Shown one piece after another: positions 1-13,175 of a DNA stretch of 64,000 bases; the stretch's first letter is position 1, and each line of letters opens with the position of its first letter. The stretch comes from Edolisoma coerulescens (taxonomy: Eukaryota; Chordata; Aves; Passeriformes; Campephagidae). The position numbers were made by a program, and so were the translations under genes. Below the pieces are notes generated by a model that ran no database searches, was not told where the DNA came from, and worked only from the letters and a program-made list of their open reading frames with translations. The stretch is taken from assembly GCA_013397115.1 (NCBI GenBank), contig VWZW01000853.1, positions 344,429 to 408,428 of the forward strand, read 5' to 3'.

Positions 1-2132
1 TGACTCTTTCCAGTCTCAGTCAAGGCACCATGCCTGCTCAACAATAGGGATAATCCATGTCCAGGACTGAGCTGATGAGCTACCAATGGAACCTACTCCA
101 GCCTGATCAATCACCATGTTCCACTTCCCCAGTAATGATTAGGATGAAACAGTACTGAGAAAAAGCCTAGTCCCTGTGTTGCAAATGTTTCAAGCTTCAA
201 AAAAAGACAGGTTTTTGCTTCATGTCTAGACTTTTTTTCTGAAGTAAAGGCACATTGATATCAGTGTTGCCAAGAGTAAAAACTTCCATGTGACATTCAG
301 AAACTGGTTCCAGAACAATTTAATTTCATCTTTCATGGCATGCTTCTCCCAAAAAAGCTCTTCATGGAGGTGGGATTAGCGATTAAGAGATGTGGAGGGT
401 GGAACACATACGTCTGTGAAAACTGGAATTAATGTGATTATGCTAAGCAAAACGTATTCTGGGCATCAGTGGTTTGCAAAGATTTAATGAAATGTGCCCC
501 AAGCATAGAATATCTTCTCTGGAAAATAAAGCATGATATTCAGAGTAGGCTGGGATAAAGAGGTATTTTTTGGGCAAGCAGAGGAAAATCAACTGTCACT
601 TTATATGAAACACCTTCCCTTTGTTCTGCTCTTTTAATTTCTACCACAATAAAGCAATTATAAGAAATTTATGATTCGGAAGCATTGTTAGTGCCATATT
701 TTTCCTCATTGGAAAAAAAAAAGAAAGGAAACAAAAAAAAATATAATACAAGCAGATAATAAACTGACCAATGAGTAAGAAGTATATTGGGCATTAATGT
801 TATCAGTTGCTACTCATTCTAATACTCCACTATTGGGTCTAGTTCTGTGAAGAGGTTGTTCCTTAGATGATATAAGAAACCCTGAAATATTTTTCCAAGT
901 CCATGAAATGTCACTGTTTTGATGTTACAATTTGACAGGTTTCATGAAGCATGAACTTATCCAGAAGGACAAACAGTCCATGATGCCAATAATTCTGACT
1001 GCTTCGGAAAATATGTACACCCAGACCTGTGCACAAGGGTTTCCCCAGTCAAAGGTCATGTCTTTTTTATTGTTACACACATGATCACAAAAGAACTCTG
1101 GCTTTTGCTTATGCCTGTTGCTCACCTTGTTCTCAACTACCCCATACATTCTGCAAGCATATCTTATGTCCTGTACGGTGACACATTACTGCAGTTTAGT
1201 GTTGAAGCATGGTGGTCTGTTGTGACACACCAGCAGAGTGAAAAGCAGGACAGGTCATTTGCAAGGCAACATGGCTTTTTAGAAACCAAGCTGTTGCAAT
1301 TTTTTCACTTCATGGTGTCTCTAAATGCCACAGCTACTCTTCATGGCTTACATAAGCAATTCCTCTCACAGTGCTCCAAGGCATTTCTGCACAGTGGAGA
1401 CTACTCCAAGCACAAAGCAAATGTTCAGTGATTCACAATGTTTTGTCTTCAGAAAATAGACAAAAATATCTCTTCACCCTGGCCACAGGATGACCAAGCA
1501 TACACATGAATGAACTCTGTCTACTGGTTTGGTTTTAGAGCCAGAGTCAAAGCAACTACAAGATACAAGATATTCCCAAATTATAGAAATTTGCACCTTG
1601 GTAATTCTAACAGGAAACAGCTGTATGTATGTGAGTGTGCTTATTTGCATTGTTTTATTCCACTACAGAATTTATAATATTCAAAACTGTGTTCCAGATG
1701 TGTTTGGTTTTGAGAAGAACATACACACGCTTTCTGTGCACAGCAGCACTTGTAGAACTACTGTGCAGTAACACGTAAATTTCACATGCAGAATGCCAGA
1801 CATGCAGCAGCAGAAATAACCCGCACCATCTGCACTGGCCAGAAAAAGCATTCGTGCACAAAGTATAGCAGACAACTACAAGGTGTATGCTAAGACAGTG
1901 GGCTTACTAATGACTAGTTATTGAGTTGCATATTCAAAACTTCTTTGACCAAATACACTTGTCATTCTTCTTTATACCGAGAATTACAAATATGGATGTC
2001 TACTGGAGATGTGGTACAATAGAGAATTCTGAATATTTTCTTTATTGAGAAGGTAAAATTAGGCAATTAGACCAGACTACACTAGCACAACTGAAGAGCT
2101 GAGTAATTTTCATAACACAATTGATTTCTTAC
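1..2132. other. AT-rich unique DNA, nothing recognised
   Basis: I see no recognised repeat, RNA gene or convincing exon here. Short open frames occur on both strands (for example plus 1081-1431) but lack splice context or a familiar protein pattern. An A-rich stretch lies near 711-745. It is most simply intergenic or intronic DNA. Confidence 0.6.
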
Positions 2133-2167
2133 CACATGGTGCCATTTAAGGGATTATAACAACTCAC

Positions 2168-2274
2168 CAGGGTAATATCAAACTTGATTAGAAGCCAAGG
2201 GGCCTGACTGTTATCTCCGTTAAACCAGACAAAACGTAATTGACACCAGCAACTCTCAATTTGCACCAGTGTAA
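2168..2274 (-). CDS. Candidate internal exon, unknown gene
   Basis: Read on the minus strand, this 107-base segment follows a pyrimidine-rich acceptor ending CTTTCAG and is followed by a GTGAGT donor. It is open in one frame, entering in phase 1 and leaving in phase 0, and encodes 35 full codons including the pattern ESCWCQ. The frame stays open to a second possible donor (GTAAGA) at about 2132, which would give 142 bases (2133-2274). I do not recognise the protein. No partner exon is evident nearby. Splice-like ends around an open frame of this size do occur by chance in 64 kb, so this is a low-confidence call made only because both splice signals are strong. Confidence 0.18.
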
Positions 2275-2706
2275 CTGAAAGGAAAGTCAAGCACTGTATC
2301 TTTCGCTTGGGTAAGTAATTTTCATATCTTTGAGTGATTACCAGTGATTGTTTCAATCCTCTTGAAAATATCAAAGACAGTGTCTCTGGTATTTTCACAG
2401 CTAGGTATGCTGATATTACATGGGTTTGAGTGCCTTCATATAAAGAACAATTCACACAGCAAACAAAAGGAATATCTTACGTAAACTTGGATAAAACTTT
2501 TAACATGCTCAGCATGCCAAGACCTTTGCCCCTCCACAAGTAAACATCTAAAGATAATAGGATGAATTTTTCCAGATATTGAGCTATCCAGGGAAGGAAG
2601 TCAGATCTGGGAAGCTTTTCAGGATCTCCCAAGACAGGTATCACAAATCACAGTCAACAGATACTTCAGAGCTGGATTCATCTGAACTCAGACATTTACA
2701 ATGCAG

Positions 2707-2733
2707 ACATATGCAACATATGCAACATATGCA
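2707..2733. repeat. Three tandem copies of a 9-mer
   Basis: The nine-base unit acatatgca is repeated three times without a mismatch. It is a small minisatellite-like run with no evident function. Confidence 0.9.
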
Positions 2734-4164
2734 CAAGGTTGTTGGCTAAACTTCTCTGTCCACAGTGGTTAAAAGAGTAACTTAGTATCAGAAGGATTTA
2801 TCTCATCTTAGATTAAAACCGTCATATATGTGAATGTGTCCCCAAAATTGAATATTTCTCCTGTTGGGAACAGGAGGCACAGTTAAGCAGGACCAGCTCC
2901 AATATATGTGTCTATATTACACATAGTTTTAGTTCATGGAAAGAAATCCCATGCTTTGTATCCTCAACCCTGACTATGCAGATTAAGTTCTATTTTGCTT
3001 CCATTTCAGCCTGCTCCAACTGTGAGTCTTCCTCACTGGTTTGCTACTGGGAGCACCAGTGCTGCTGGACATGGATAAGGGACCATCAGCTCCCAAGACT
3101 TTGGCCCAAGGAAATGGCCCCTGGTACTTTTTATACTGTCACACAAGTAAGCCACTGAGGCAGCATCAATGCAGTGGTAAAGCACATCAGTTTTTACGTA
3201 AATTAAACATTATCTGGGACCATTTTCTGCCATCGAAGCTGCCCTGGAATAGCCCCTGTCCACTACTGAACACTTACCATTCAAAAGGGAAGAGGCTGGT
3301 GTTCAGTGGTGCCATTCCTAAGTGTTAGCAGAGTGCTCTTTCTTTAATAAGGTTACCTTTCTCATACACATAGCTTCATGCTATGTTTATAACCTCTGGG
3401 TACAGCTGAGGTACATCCCCTTTCTGCAGCAGATCAAAACTGTGGCTCCATCTGACTGAATGTCCTATGTGGGGCCAAGGCTGCACCAAGCAGATTTGTA
3501 TGTCCTGGTCCCTTCAAGCACGAGCATCCCGTTGGTTTTATGGCACATTCTGTCCACAGAGGAGAGGGACTTCAACCAGAAACCTCAGAATTGTATTTAA
3601 ACTTGAAAACAGAAGGAGCCAGAATCAACTGAAATGTGGATGAGGTATAATATGCATTGAAGATGAGGTAATCTGGGGTTATTCACCTCTGCTGGTGAGC
3701 TGCTGCAAAGAACCCTTGCAGAGCAGATGTTCCCTGCAGAAATAATGACTGTCCATAAAAAACCAAGCAGCATGTCATCACTTCTCAGCCTGTCTTCCAA
3801 TTTTCTTTGCTCACCACTAATATACCTGAGAGCCTACCTTCTCCACTTTCTATACATTTATTTTCCTTTTTATTCTAGTTTATTTTTATCATCTACTGAG
3901 TATCACAAGTGACAGGTAGATAACACATTTATTTACCTATATGAACATATCTTTATAACTTCAAACATTGACAGGTGATTTGGTTAGAAGACAACCTCTC
4001 ATGAAAAAACTTTGTCTAATTTTACACTCTGTAAGAGTAATACAAATGTTTATATAATTTTAATTATATTTCAGTCAAGGCTTTCTCTAAACAAATAAAC
4101 ATCTATAATTCACACCTTGGAGAATACCACTTGAGAGGATGGCTGTAAACTAAAGTAAAACTGA
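2734..4164. other. Unique DNA, nothing recognised
   Basis: AT-rich sequence with only short unremarkable open frames on both strands. No repeat family recognised. Confidence 0.55.
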
Positions 4165-4600
4165 TTAGCCAGTTTTCCTTCTCTGTGCTGAGTGAGCCCC
4201 CGGAAGGAAAACCACCTGCACATGAAATTCAGAATGATTCAGTTCTTGCAACAAGACGCACTGTGAGAAACAGCTCTGCTGTGCCAGGCAGTTTAAAGCC
4301 AGTGGCATCCAAGAGCTCAGCTGAGGAAAGTCCCAGGGCCTTCCTTGGAAGTAGAGAGGCTGGCAAACTGGACACCCTTCCCAAAGAGGGGCTGAAAGCA
4401 ACAGGCTGCGTGCTCCATTGCATGACCAAAACCCCCAGCTTTGGTCCTGCTGTGAGCACAGGCCTGGCCCCTTTGGCTGCTGAAGCCGAATTTCTCTGCA
4501 GTAGATGACATGTCCAGGCAGAATCCTTCTAGGAAATACTAATGGTAAAAGGGTAAGTATTTCAGGCATCAGCCTATGGAAAATGGACCTAAGAGACACC
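4165..4600. other. GC-richer patch open on both strands
   Basis: This patch is richer in G and C than its surroundings. It stays open for 107 codons on the plus strand (4185-4508) and 144 codons on the minus strand (4165-4599). The plus-strand product would be rich in Ser, Pro, Lys and Glu, like a disordered protein, but no domain is recognisable. A strong donor (GG then GTAAGTAT) lies at 4551-4560. However, the 51-base segment between the acceptor at about 4501 and that donor has stops in all three frames, so it could only be a non-coding exon. Low stop density from higher GC is the simplest explanation. Confidence 0.35.
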
Positions 4601-4726
4601 TGTGTGACACTTTCATTAGTGTCCTTGTCCTCTGCAGCTTATGGCTTGGCAGAGGCGGTTGGTGTCTTGCATGTAATTTTTGTCCTTCTTGGATAAAAAT
4701 ATGCCCAATGTATGAGTGTTATATAG

Positions 4727-4739
4727 AAAAAAAAAAAAA
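4727..4739. repeat. A-run (13 A)
   Basis: Homopolymer of thirteen A followed by a GA-rich tail. It could be the tail of an unrecognised retroposed sequence or simple slippage. Confidence 0.8.
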
Positions 4740-4860
4740 GAAGAGAGAAAATCACATTTCCATCAAGATATTAGCAGCTAAAAAAGCTATTATAGCAACT
4801 GGAAACCATGAAGATTTAATCTGCTCTGACCATGCTCTGTCCTTCCACCCCTGCTGCTGA

Positions 4861-7800
4861 TTAGACATCACAGGCACCATCTTCACAGAATAACAGAATG
4901 AAATCCCTCAGGAAGTCATATTGCCTCTCCTGTAGGAACAGGCAGAAATTTTCTCCAGACTCATGACTCCCCACTGGTTAATTACATCTCACTAGAGAGG
5001 CGCAATAGCAGAACTTTTAACTTCTTTTATCATATTTCTCCTGGACAAACTGGCTGCGATCCATGCCCCGAAAGTCAGCAGCACCAGAAAGCAGGAGGAA
5101 CAGATGCTTAGGTGATCCTGGACTGAATGAGCCATCCCAACCAAATTTCCCCACGTGCTATGAGGCCTAGCAAGAAACCTCCATGCTGGCAAATTCAGGG
5201 GCAAAACTCCCTATTTTTTCAGCTGGTTTTCATTTCTGATGCCACAATGATGATTGCACTTGGTACAAGCAGTGGCACTTCTGCTGTCGCTAGCATAGCA
5301 ACCAACTATCGGTATGAGGCTAGAAAATCTACTGAACTGTGCTGTTCAACAAAACAGCAAGTCCTTTAAACACCATCTATAACTGTAAGTGAACAATTTC
5401 AGTAATGGTTTTGTCAGTCCTTCCTAGAAGCAGTACTAATGGGCAACAAATAACAAAATGAAGTTCAGCTGCTAAGAGAATAGGACAATCTGCTGAAGGA
5501 AGGGAAGGGAAATTATTGTCATAAAACATTTGTATGGCCATGTGAATTCTGCACTGCACTGTACAGAACAGAGATCACATCTTGCCCTGCCCTAAACTTC
5601 TTGCTGCTGCTAAGACAACTCCATCAACGTAAAATAAGCAGTGCAGAGTCCAGTGGCGAGACCTCCAAAGGGGATGAACTAGCTACTAGGCTTTGCTAGA
5701 AGAGAGAAAGGGTGTTGGTGCAAAGGGCAGGATGGCTGCTGTGGCTGTGGAAGACTGTCTGACACAGGAACTCAACCAAGTGCAGAGACAATGGGGATAT
5801 AGTGGTAATATCCCAACAAGTAGCAGGAGCTTTTTGTTCCCGGAACTGCCACTGTCTTCTTGACTGAGTCAGGCTCTAGGGAACATCACTCGGAGATCCT
5901 AGGAGCACCATCAGGAAGTCCAACAACAACATCTCCTCCCCACCCCTTCTCATTTCTGCCTCATGTATTCCAGCAGCAATGTATCTGCCTAATCTGGGAG
6001 TTGCTGAGCCTTTAGGAAAAGCTTTTTCCTCCAGTCCTGGGCTTGAGGCCTTGTCCCAGGGTAAGACAAAAGTGACATGCAGCAAGCATATGCAGATAAA
6101 GGAGATCACAAAGTACTTCACAGTATCAGTTCATGAAACCAACGTGGAAAGCCCTTTGCAGCAGCAAAATCCTATGCTATGAAAGGTTCTGCATCCTGGC
6201 TCCCCCCATCAGTTTATTCTAGATCTTTCATACCACATTTGAATAGAGGATCTCCTTTACTTGATGCTTCTTAGACTATTTGCAGACCATCTTTCACAGA
6301 ATATTACTTGGATTATCTATCTGAAAGTCAAAATGTGGATCCTACAGTATATCACAGGAAATTGCACCAGTGAAGTTAATAATTTAATGTTTTCTGGAAC
6401 AAAAGATCATTATCCTTGAGGGAAGCACACTGCATACCTGACAGAGCTCATCTAGACTCCCTTAGGGTGCTTCACTGCTTAACATAACAGTGCTGACTGG
6501 CCTTCCTATACCAAATCCATGATTTTAGATATACAACAAAGACCAAATTTAAGATTGGCAAACAGAACACGTTACAAGAAGGCAAACCTCTATAACTTAT
6601 CCTCTCAGGTGTTCATGGCCTAAAGCAATGAACTGCAAGTACTACTACTAAAGTGAAATCTGACAGCTTGTTTATATTGTGAGGTTCATACGCATCCACA
6701 TCTTTGCACAGATAAAAAAATACTCTGGCTCTTAAAAGAGCTCTTCCCAACAAGGAAATCCAAATCAAGCAATGGTCTCTTCTCTACCACCACTTTGAAA
6801 AACACTCAGGAAAGGTTTTCAATTCAGTTCCAGAGATCTCTGTTGATGCACCTTTGTAGGAAGAGAATTCCAGCAGCACATACTTCTCCTGGCTTCTACC
6901 ACTGGTTTGCCATGATGGGGGCTTAGTCACATTCACTGAGGTGACTGGTAGGTACCTGCTGTGCTTGCTTGCATTACACCACCTCCCTCACTAGTGCTAG
7001 TCATTCCTCCCTGGAATTTCATTTATTTTACTGTAGCACCTCTAATACAGCATCAAAAACATATGCACTAATACCAGGACTGGGACATGACAGACACGTG
7101 TCTAATTCATATGTTCTGGGGTTTAAGAATTTCTATTCATCTCCCTGCTCACATATTTCACATGGCTCAATTAAATGGCAGAATGGGATACTGCCAAATG
7201 TTTCTTTCTCACTGAAAAAGAGACAGCTATTTAAAGAATGTTGTTACACTAGCCACATTTCATCACAAAAAATGAATACCTATAATTACAATATCTGTGA
7301 TTATATAATGTCAAATACAGGGAAAATAAGCAGTCCAACATTTTGAGGAAAAAAATGTAACCTGTATTATCCACATTCAGGCTAGAAGTGCTGGATCTTG
7401 TCCCAGCCTCAGAAATAAAATATACCCAGCAGTAATTGAAAAACAAATGAATCTGATTATAATCTTACCATACTCTAGCTTTTCCATTCCTCAGCTATGT
7501 GGCAAACAGATGGAAAAATCCCATTACATGCACCAGGAGACAAATTTTTAAGGTATCTCTGCAAACATCAGTTATCTTTACACTTAGATATTTCTGGCCT
7601 TGGAGCTTGAGTCCTATTGCATTACATCTGTGAAATATTTGGCCACTTGTTCATAATGCATTTTGACACTGGCAGTGGACCCGCTGATCCAAAAATACTG
7701 CTGGGTTTGTGGGTTTGCCTTCACATTCAGATGATGGCAGCCCTGGCTTCCTTTTCACCTGATGTCATTTATGAGGGTTTGAAAGCTTGTCCACGAGGAG

Positions 7801-8361
7801 CTGAGCAGCCCTTTTGGAGACCATGGTAGGGACACACACCTGGAGTGAGCCAGAGCCTGGTGGGAGGCTAAATACAATGCCAAAATCCCCTCCAACATCT
7901 GCAGTTCGCAGCGTTCCCTAACACCAGACTTCGGCAGATGCATCCCTCCTGTAAGAAGCCAGGAAGAAATGAGAAGGGATAGGTGGTCTAGCGAAGAGAC
8001 ATTGCTGCTGGACCTCCTGGTGGTGTCCCTCAGAGCTCCCAGTACTGTTCCCTAGGGCATGAGTCAGCCAAGAAAACAGTGGCATTTCTGGGAACTAGGA
8101 GCTCCTGTTATTTGTTGGGATGTTCACACTATTTTCTCCAGATTGTGCTCTCTCTTCTTGTAGCTTGTTGGGCTGTGGCTATCCTTGATGGGCCGGTGTG
8201 TAACACAGGGTGTGAAAGAATTGTGCTATCACTTACCCTCAACTAGAAATTACAGGTTTCCCTTTCACTGAGTGACATGAAACTGTGTCAATTGGCTCTT
8301 TCTCTGTAAGTTACCAAGATGCCTTTACATTACTTGTATATAGCCCTATTGATTTTTTCAG
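4861..8361. other. Unique DNA, nothing recognised
   Basis: Several short open frames on both strands, none with a known motif. No repeat family or RNA gene recognised. The start at 4886 (agaataacagaatgaa) faintly resembles a CR1 tail but the likeness does not continue. Confidence 0.5.
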
Positions 8362-8532
8362 TACTTAAATGCTGTAAGAAAATCAATGTTTCAGCAAATA
8401 GAGTGGAGCAGAAGCATCACAGAATCCCATTTGCCATTCCAGCATCAGAGATCATGGTTGAATTAAAGGAAATAACATGTACGATGTGGGATGATGGATT
8501 TAGAGAAAAACTGAAGAAGTCACAGAAAATGG
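8362..8532 (+). CDS. Candidate internal exon, phase 1-1, unknown gene
   Basis: This 171-base segment lies between an acceptor ending TTTTTTCAG and a donor reading G then GTGAGT, close to consensus. It is open in one frame for 56 full codons, entering and leaving in phase 1. Symmetric 1-1 exons are typical of extracellular modules in vertebrate genes, which is suggestive but not proof. The predicted peptide begins with a CC pair, has a third cysteine near residue 41 and a basic, Lys-rich end. I do not recognise a family. The open frame also starts at an upstream ATG (8319) with a hydrophobic N-terminus, so an alternative is one short unspliced frame (8319-8567). No neighbouring exon with matching phase is obvious. 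Confidence 0.2.
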
Positions 8533-9409
8533 GTGAGTGGAGAGACATGAAATTAAAAACAAAATAGAAAAAGATAAACTGAAGATAAATATAGTGGCTG
8601 TGCGTATGACTTAGTTGATTTTAACAATCCAAAACTCAGTTGTCTAGTCCAAGATAATCACTTTAGCTCTCTGCATGTAGTGAATAGATAGCAGGAGCTA
8701 TCTCCACAGAGGATTCAGCCCAAGGCAGGACAATGCATCACACTTTCCTTCAACTATCCCAAAGTCTATATGCAGAGGAGATGCATAACTTTTGTGTTTT
8801 AGCAGCACTGGAGTTGATATAGGATCATGCATCATTTTGAGTGTTGTACCTATTTAATAGAAGGCCTTCCAACTCAGTATTTTTGATTTTGAAGAATTAT
8901 TTGGTTTTCTTGGAAAAAATTGACATTTCTTGTTTCAGAGGAAAGATTTCCTTATAATTGCTCATCAGTAAGTCCTGGTCTGAATATTTAAATAACTTAT
9001 GAGCACAAAACTTATTTGTTGTACTTTATTAAAAATGGGCCAAACTTATCACTAGAACAATCCCATGTAGTGCCATTAACTTCAAAGTTGCTACATATGC
9101 TTACACAGCAGGGAATTAGGCCACATACTGTCAAAATGCTTCATTACTAGTCAGGTCAGACAATAAATCAGATCTTCTGTTTGCGAAGTACTGCAATTTG
9201 TGTCTAATGACTGGAAGAATTGGTACATAAAGTAATTATAAAACTGGAAAGCAATCATCTCCTAGATGTGCAAAACCTCATCTAGAATTTGAATTCCAAA
9301 AGAGAAAAAAGAATGGGAGGTGTAAAAAAAAAATCTTGCTCCTTCTCTTTACTGCAAGGATCCTGCCTTCAGCATCTTTCAGGCTCATTTAAAGGCCCAT
9401 GGTCATAGA
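8533..9409. other. AT-rich unique DNA
   Basis: No gene, repeat family or RNA recognised. A/T-rich with a nine-base A-run near 9325. Confidence 0.55.
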
Positions 9410-10355
9410 CCTATTGACCCTTTCAGGCTGGAGGAGATCTCAAGAAGTCTCTAGTCCAGAGTTAACACTGTGCTCAGGACCAGGTTCCTCAGACTTTTGA
9501 TCTGAAAACCTCCAAGGAAAGGGAGACTGGACAAGTTTCACTGTTCTCATGGGACAGTCTCCTGTTCTCCTTATATTCCGTCTGAAATTCTCTGTCTTCA
9601 TTTTATGCCCACTGCCCCCTGTCCACTTGCCATGAAAAGCCCAGCTCCATCACCTCAATGACCCTGCAGAAAATGGGGGCTGCAGTCAAGTCCCCCGCAA
9701 AGCCCTCTGTGCTCTAAGCTGAACAAACTCGGTTCGGTCAGTCTCTCCTCACATGGGAAATGCTCTAGCTGTCACCATCTCAGGGGCATCCCATTAACTC
9801 CCTCAAGTACCACAGACCTGTTGATGTCTTTGCTCCATTGGAAGACCCAAAATTGGACCCAGTGTAACTGGACACAGTCTAACAAGTGCTGAGTAAAGGG
9901 GATAATCCCTTCCCTCCACCTACTGTCTTTGCTCCTTATGATACTGCCCAGGATGCTGTTGCCCATCTTTGCTGTCAGAGCACTCTGCTGGCCCATACCC
10001 GATTTACTGCCCACTAGACCTGATGCAGATGATTAGTCCATCACAAGCACTGGAGTTTACATTTGTCCCCATTTGATTTCATGAGGTTCTGATTTTGTGA
10101 GTTTGACCCATTCCTCCAGGCTACCCGGGTCCCTCCGAAGCACAGCACTGCCCTCCAGCATATCTCAAATCCCTCCAGTTTTGTGTCATCCATTGAATTG
10201 ATGGCGGCACATCATGGCCTACAGGTAGAGTGTGAACTATTAACTACCAGTCTGTGGGCCCAACAAACCAGCCAGTTTTCCACCCCTGTAGCTGTCCATC
10301 CATCTAGAGTGTATCCCAAGCAGGATACAAGGATTATGCTGCATCAAGCTGTATT
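9410..10355 (-). mobile_element. CR1 LINE, old, 5'-truncated
   Basis: The plus strand reads as the reverse complement of CR1. It opens with the 3'-end signature 'ggctggaggagatctcaag...tagtccag'. It then runs through the region where the family has a listed set of GC-rich phrases: 'cctgttctcctt', 'agccctctgtgctctaagctgaac', 'ttggacccagtgtaactgg', 'tgctgagtaaagggg', 'tttgatttcatgaggttc', 'ccttccagtttt'-like text near 10170, and 'cagccagttttccaccc' near 10271. That last phrase lies in the reverse-transcriptase-coding part of the family. About 950 bases are kept, the longest CR1 here. The reading frame is broken by many substitutions and small indels. It is inactive. The 3' boundary (left end) is diffuse because of divergence. 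Confidence 0.85.
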
Positions 10356-13175
10356 AAGCAGCTCTGGTGTATTGTACCCCCCCTCAAATTGAACCTCTAG
10401 ATGCTGCTTTTGTAGTGAAGCTGCTGATGCACCAAGCATTGTCTCTTCACCGGTCTCCATGTCTGGTCATAGTTGGAAACCAGCAGCCAGGCAGGAAAAG
10501 CAACAATATGTGCCCCAGTAAACTACAACTCCTAGTCCAACCAGGAGTAGGGAATAGGCTTCATGCCTACTACGTCCTTCTCTCACATACCAGGAGTTTT
10601 GGCATATTTTATAAACAAGGACATTCCTTTCCCCCAAGACCCTGAACATTTCTCACATCTACCAACCACTCTGAGTTTCCCCAGTGACCTTGCCGACTTT
10701 TAGTACACAACCAATTTGCTAAGTTACCACCCTTTTTGCATTGCTCATAACACATGTTGTCAAAAAGATAAGAAATATGCTAATATATACAGCTTCTAAT
10801 TAATACACGAGTGTTCTAAATAATTTGCCTGAAGTGTCAGTCACAAAGTAGGACAAACCTTTATAGCCAAGTTTCAAAAAAATCTAATTAAACATTTCCC
10901 CTCTGTATTTTAGGTGATGAGTCTACTGTACATATCTGCAAGTGACCTATTATTTCCCACAAAACAATCACAGCCCAAAGGAAGTCCCCAAAGACAAAAC
11001 ACACATGGGATGTCTAGACCAGCTCTTTCAGAAGTAGAACAAACACTCCAGGATGAGATTTTCTGACTATGACATAGGTGAGCTTTCACAATTTTACCCT
11101 AGTTTGTTTCCCTTACATTCCCAGAAATCCGTTATTCACTGCTGAGATGTAGCACGTGAACTTCTGGAAAGATGAGCCTTCCCTTGTGGGAAGTTACGTA
11201 TGGGATCAGAAGCTGTTTATAACAGACGCCTAGTTTCAATTTCAATACAACTGCTTGTTTCTTGTGAAATGACTAATATTAACCACCTAAAACCAGCCTG
11301 ACTGATGGGTGACAGGAACACCTAGATCAGATATTTAAAAAAAAACCTTTATTTTACAATCTCGTCTTTAGTTTGTACATCTGACAAAGAGTGGAGGACA
11401 CAGAAAGCTTGCTGAAAAATATGGATTATTGCCCTACCAGTGCGAGTCCAAAACCAAAGCATGGGGCTGCAGATGAACTGGGTATCATATGCTACTTTAC
11501 AGTTACAAGGCAGTGTAATTTCTGGAGGTACCCAACAGACTATGTGGAATCAAGTAGCTGTCTGCAAGATGTACCTTGCATGCCTACTATATTACTTACT
11601 ATTTGGTTTCTGTTGAAGATGCTCCTTGGGGAAGACTCTTGCTCTGTTCATCAGAAGCCTTCAAAAGATATCAAAATGGGAAAAAAATAACAATTCACTG
11701 TAGGTCAATAGGAAGGTTCTTTGAATTAGAGAATATCTATTAAAATGGCAGTACGGGTTTTTCAAACAAGCATCAGTCTAGATTATATTTGGACTACCTT
11801 TTCTATAAATTTCTATTTTCTAGAAAAGATTTTCTATTAATTTCATTGCCTGAGCTGCAGTTTGCGCTTCAGCACAAGCTTTGGGCCAGTGCAGTACTGG
11901 GAGAACTGAATACACTGAGCATCTTTCAAATGTAGATGCAGTGCTTCTGTGGCAGGATGGAGTTCTGGATTTTAAAAGCCAATGAAAATGAAATTTTCAG
12001 CTCAGAGAATTAGTGACTCCAAAACACTAAAGGATGCAATCTTCAGAACAGCGACCTGTTGACAGCTTAAGTGCTGTGTGTCACAGAGGGTGTAGGTAAG
12101 TAACACTTTCTAATTTCTCGGAATTGTTTTGATGCGGGAATTATACATGCTTTGGAAATTCTAGTGGCCATGGAAATTATTGTATAACCTCTCCTAGGAC
12201 AGAACAGAGAAAAAGCAATATTACATTAAATACTCATAAAATATTCTGAGAGCACAGTAAATAAAGTAACGTCTTGCACTGCTATCTATTGGGTACACTT
12301 TTCTTTACTCATTTGTTTAGAGTACAAGTAGAGATGAAAACTGACTATTTCTTCAAAAGACCATTCTGAAAACTTAACAAATAGAAAGCTATATTTTAGT
12401 ATGCAGTTAAATGTTTTCTCTTTGCTTTATTTCACTATTTGCAGTTAGATTTCTTTACTAAATACTGTTCCTGAATCTTGCTAGATAGCTATTCATGCTC
12501 AAGACATAGGGGAGAGGAGGCACATATTTGACTGGTAACCCAGAAGAATGAGATTTTAGCTGTGAAAATGTGATTAGATTGATCTCTCCCCATCCAGAAA
12601 AAAAAAATGCATTTATAAATCAAAGGTACTATATAATTTGGTTACAGGTATTCAATGGAAAAACAATCCTCATTCTGAATTATATATTTCCATTTATATT
12701 TAAAAAACTATTGATTCTGAGGGATGAGGAGGGTATCTCTCTACACTTCATTATTCCAAGCGACACATGAAAAATTATGTTTTTCTATGGATTTTCATAG
12801 AGTCTCTTTCAGAGAAGACTCTTTTCCTTCAGTGCCCAGCTGTTAATCCATTTTTTTACTGGAAGAGATGCTATAACAGAAGATGAAAAAATTTCCTGTG
12901 AGCATGCTAATCATGGAGTGATTGATGCTGCCATTACAAGGAAAGGTTAGACAACATCCTCAGCAGTTTTCAAGACTATTTACAACACGGTGTCCCTCAT
13001 CCAAGCTAAGGACTGATCAATGCACAGATTTCAAATTAATTCAATATGAGTCCTCTGAATGTAATGGCAAGTCTGATAGCATTCACCTATTTTTATTTCC
13101 CCTCCCTCTTTCAGCGCATTGCTGAAGTCTGAAGACATCTGAAATTTATGAGACTGTAGAAAGATATTAAGCTAT
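10356..13175. other. Unique AT-rich DNA
   Basis: No gene or repeat recognised with confidence. A consensus-like donor (TAG then GTAAGT) sits at 12096, but the segment behind it back to the nearest acceptor at about 12000 has stops in all three frames. A nine-base A-run lies near 12598. Confidence 0.5.

Noticed and set aside
4886..4940. Faint CR1-tail likeness (agaataacagaatgaa).
   Set aside because: The match does not extend into the expected tail sequence.
12001..12095. Segment between TTTTCAG and TAG|GTAAGT.
   Set aside because: Stops in all three frames, so not coding. No evidence for a non-coding transcript.
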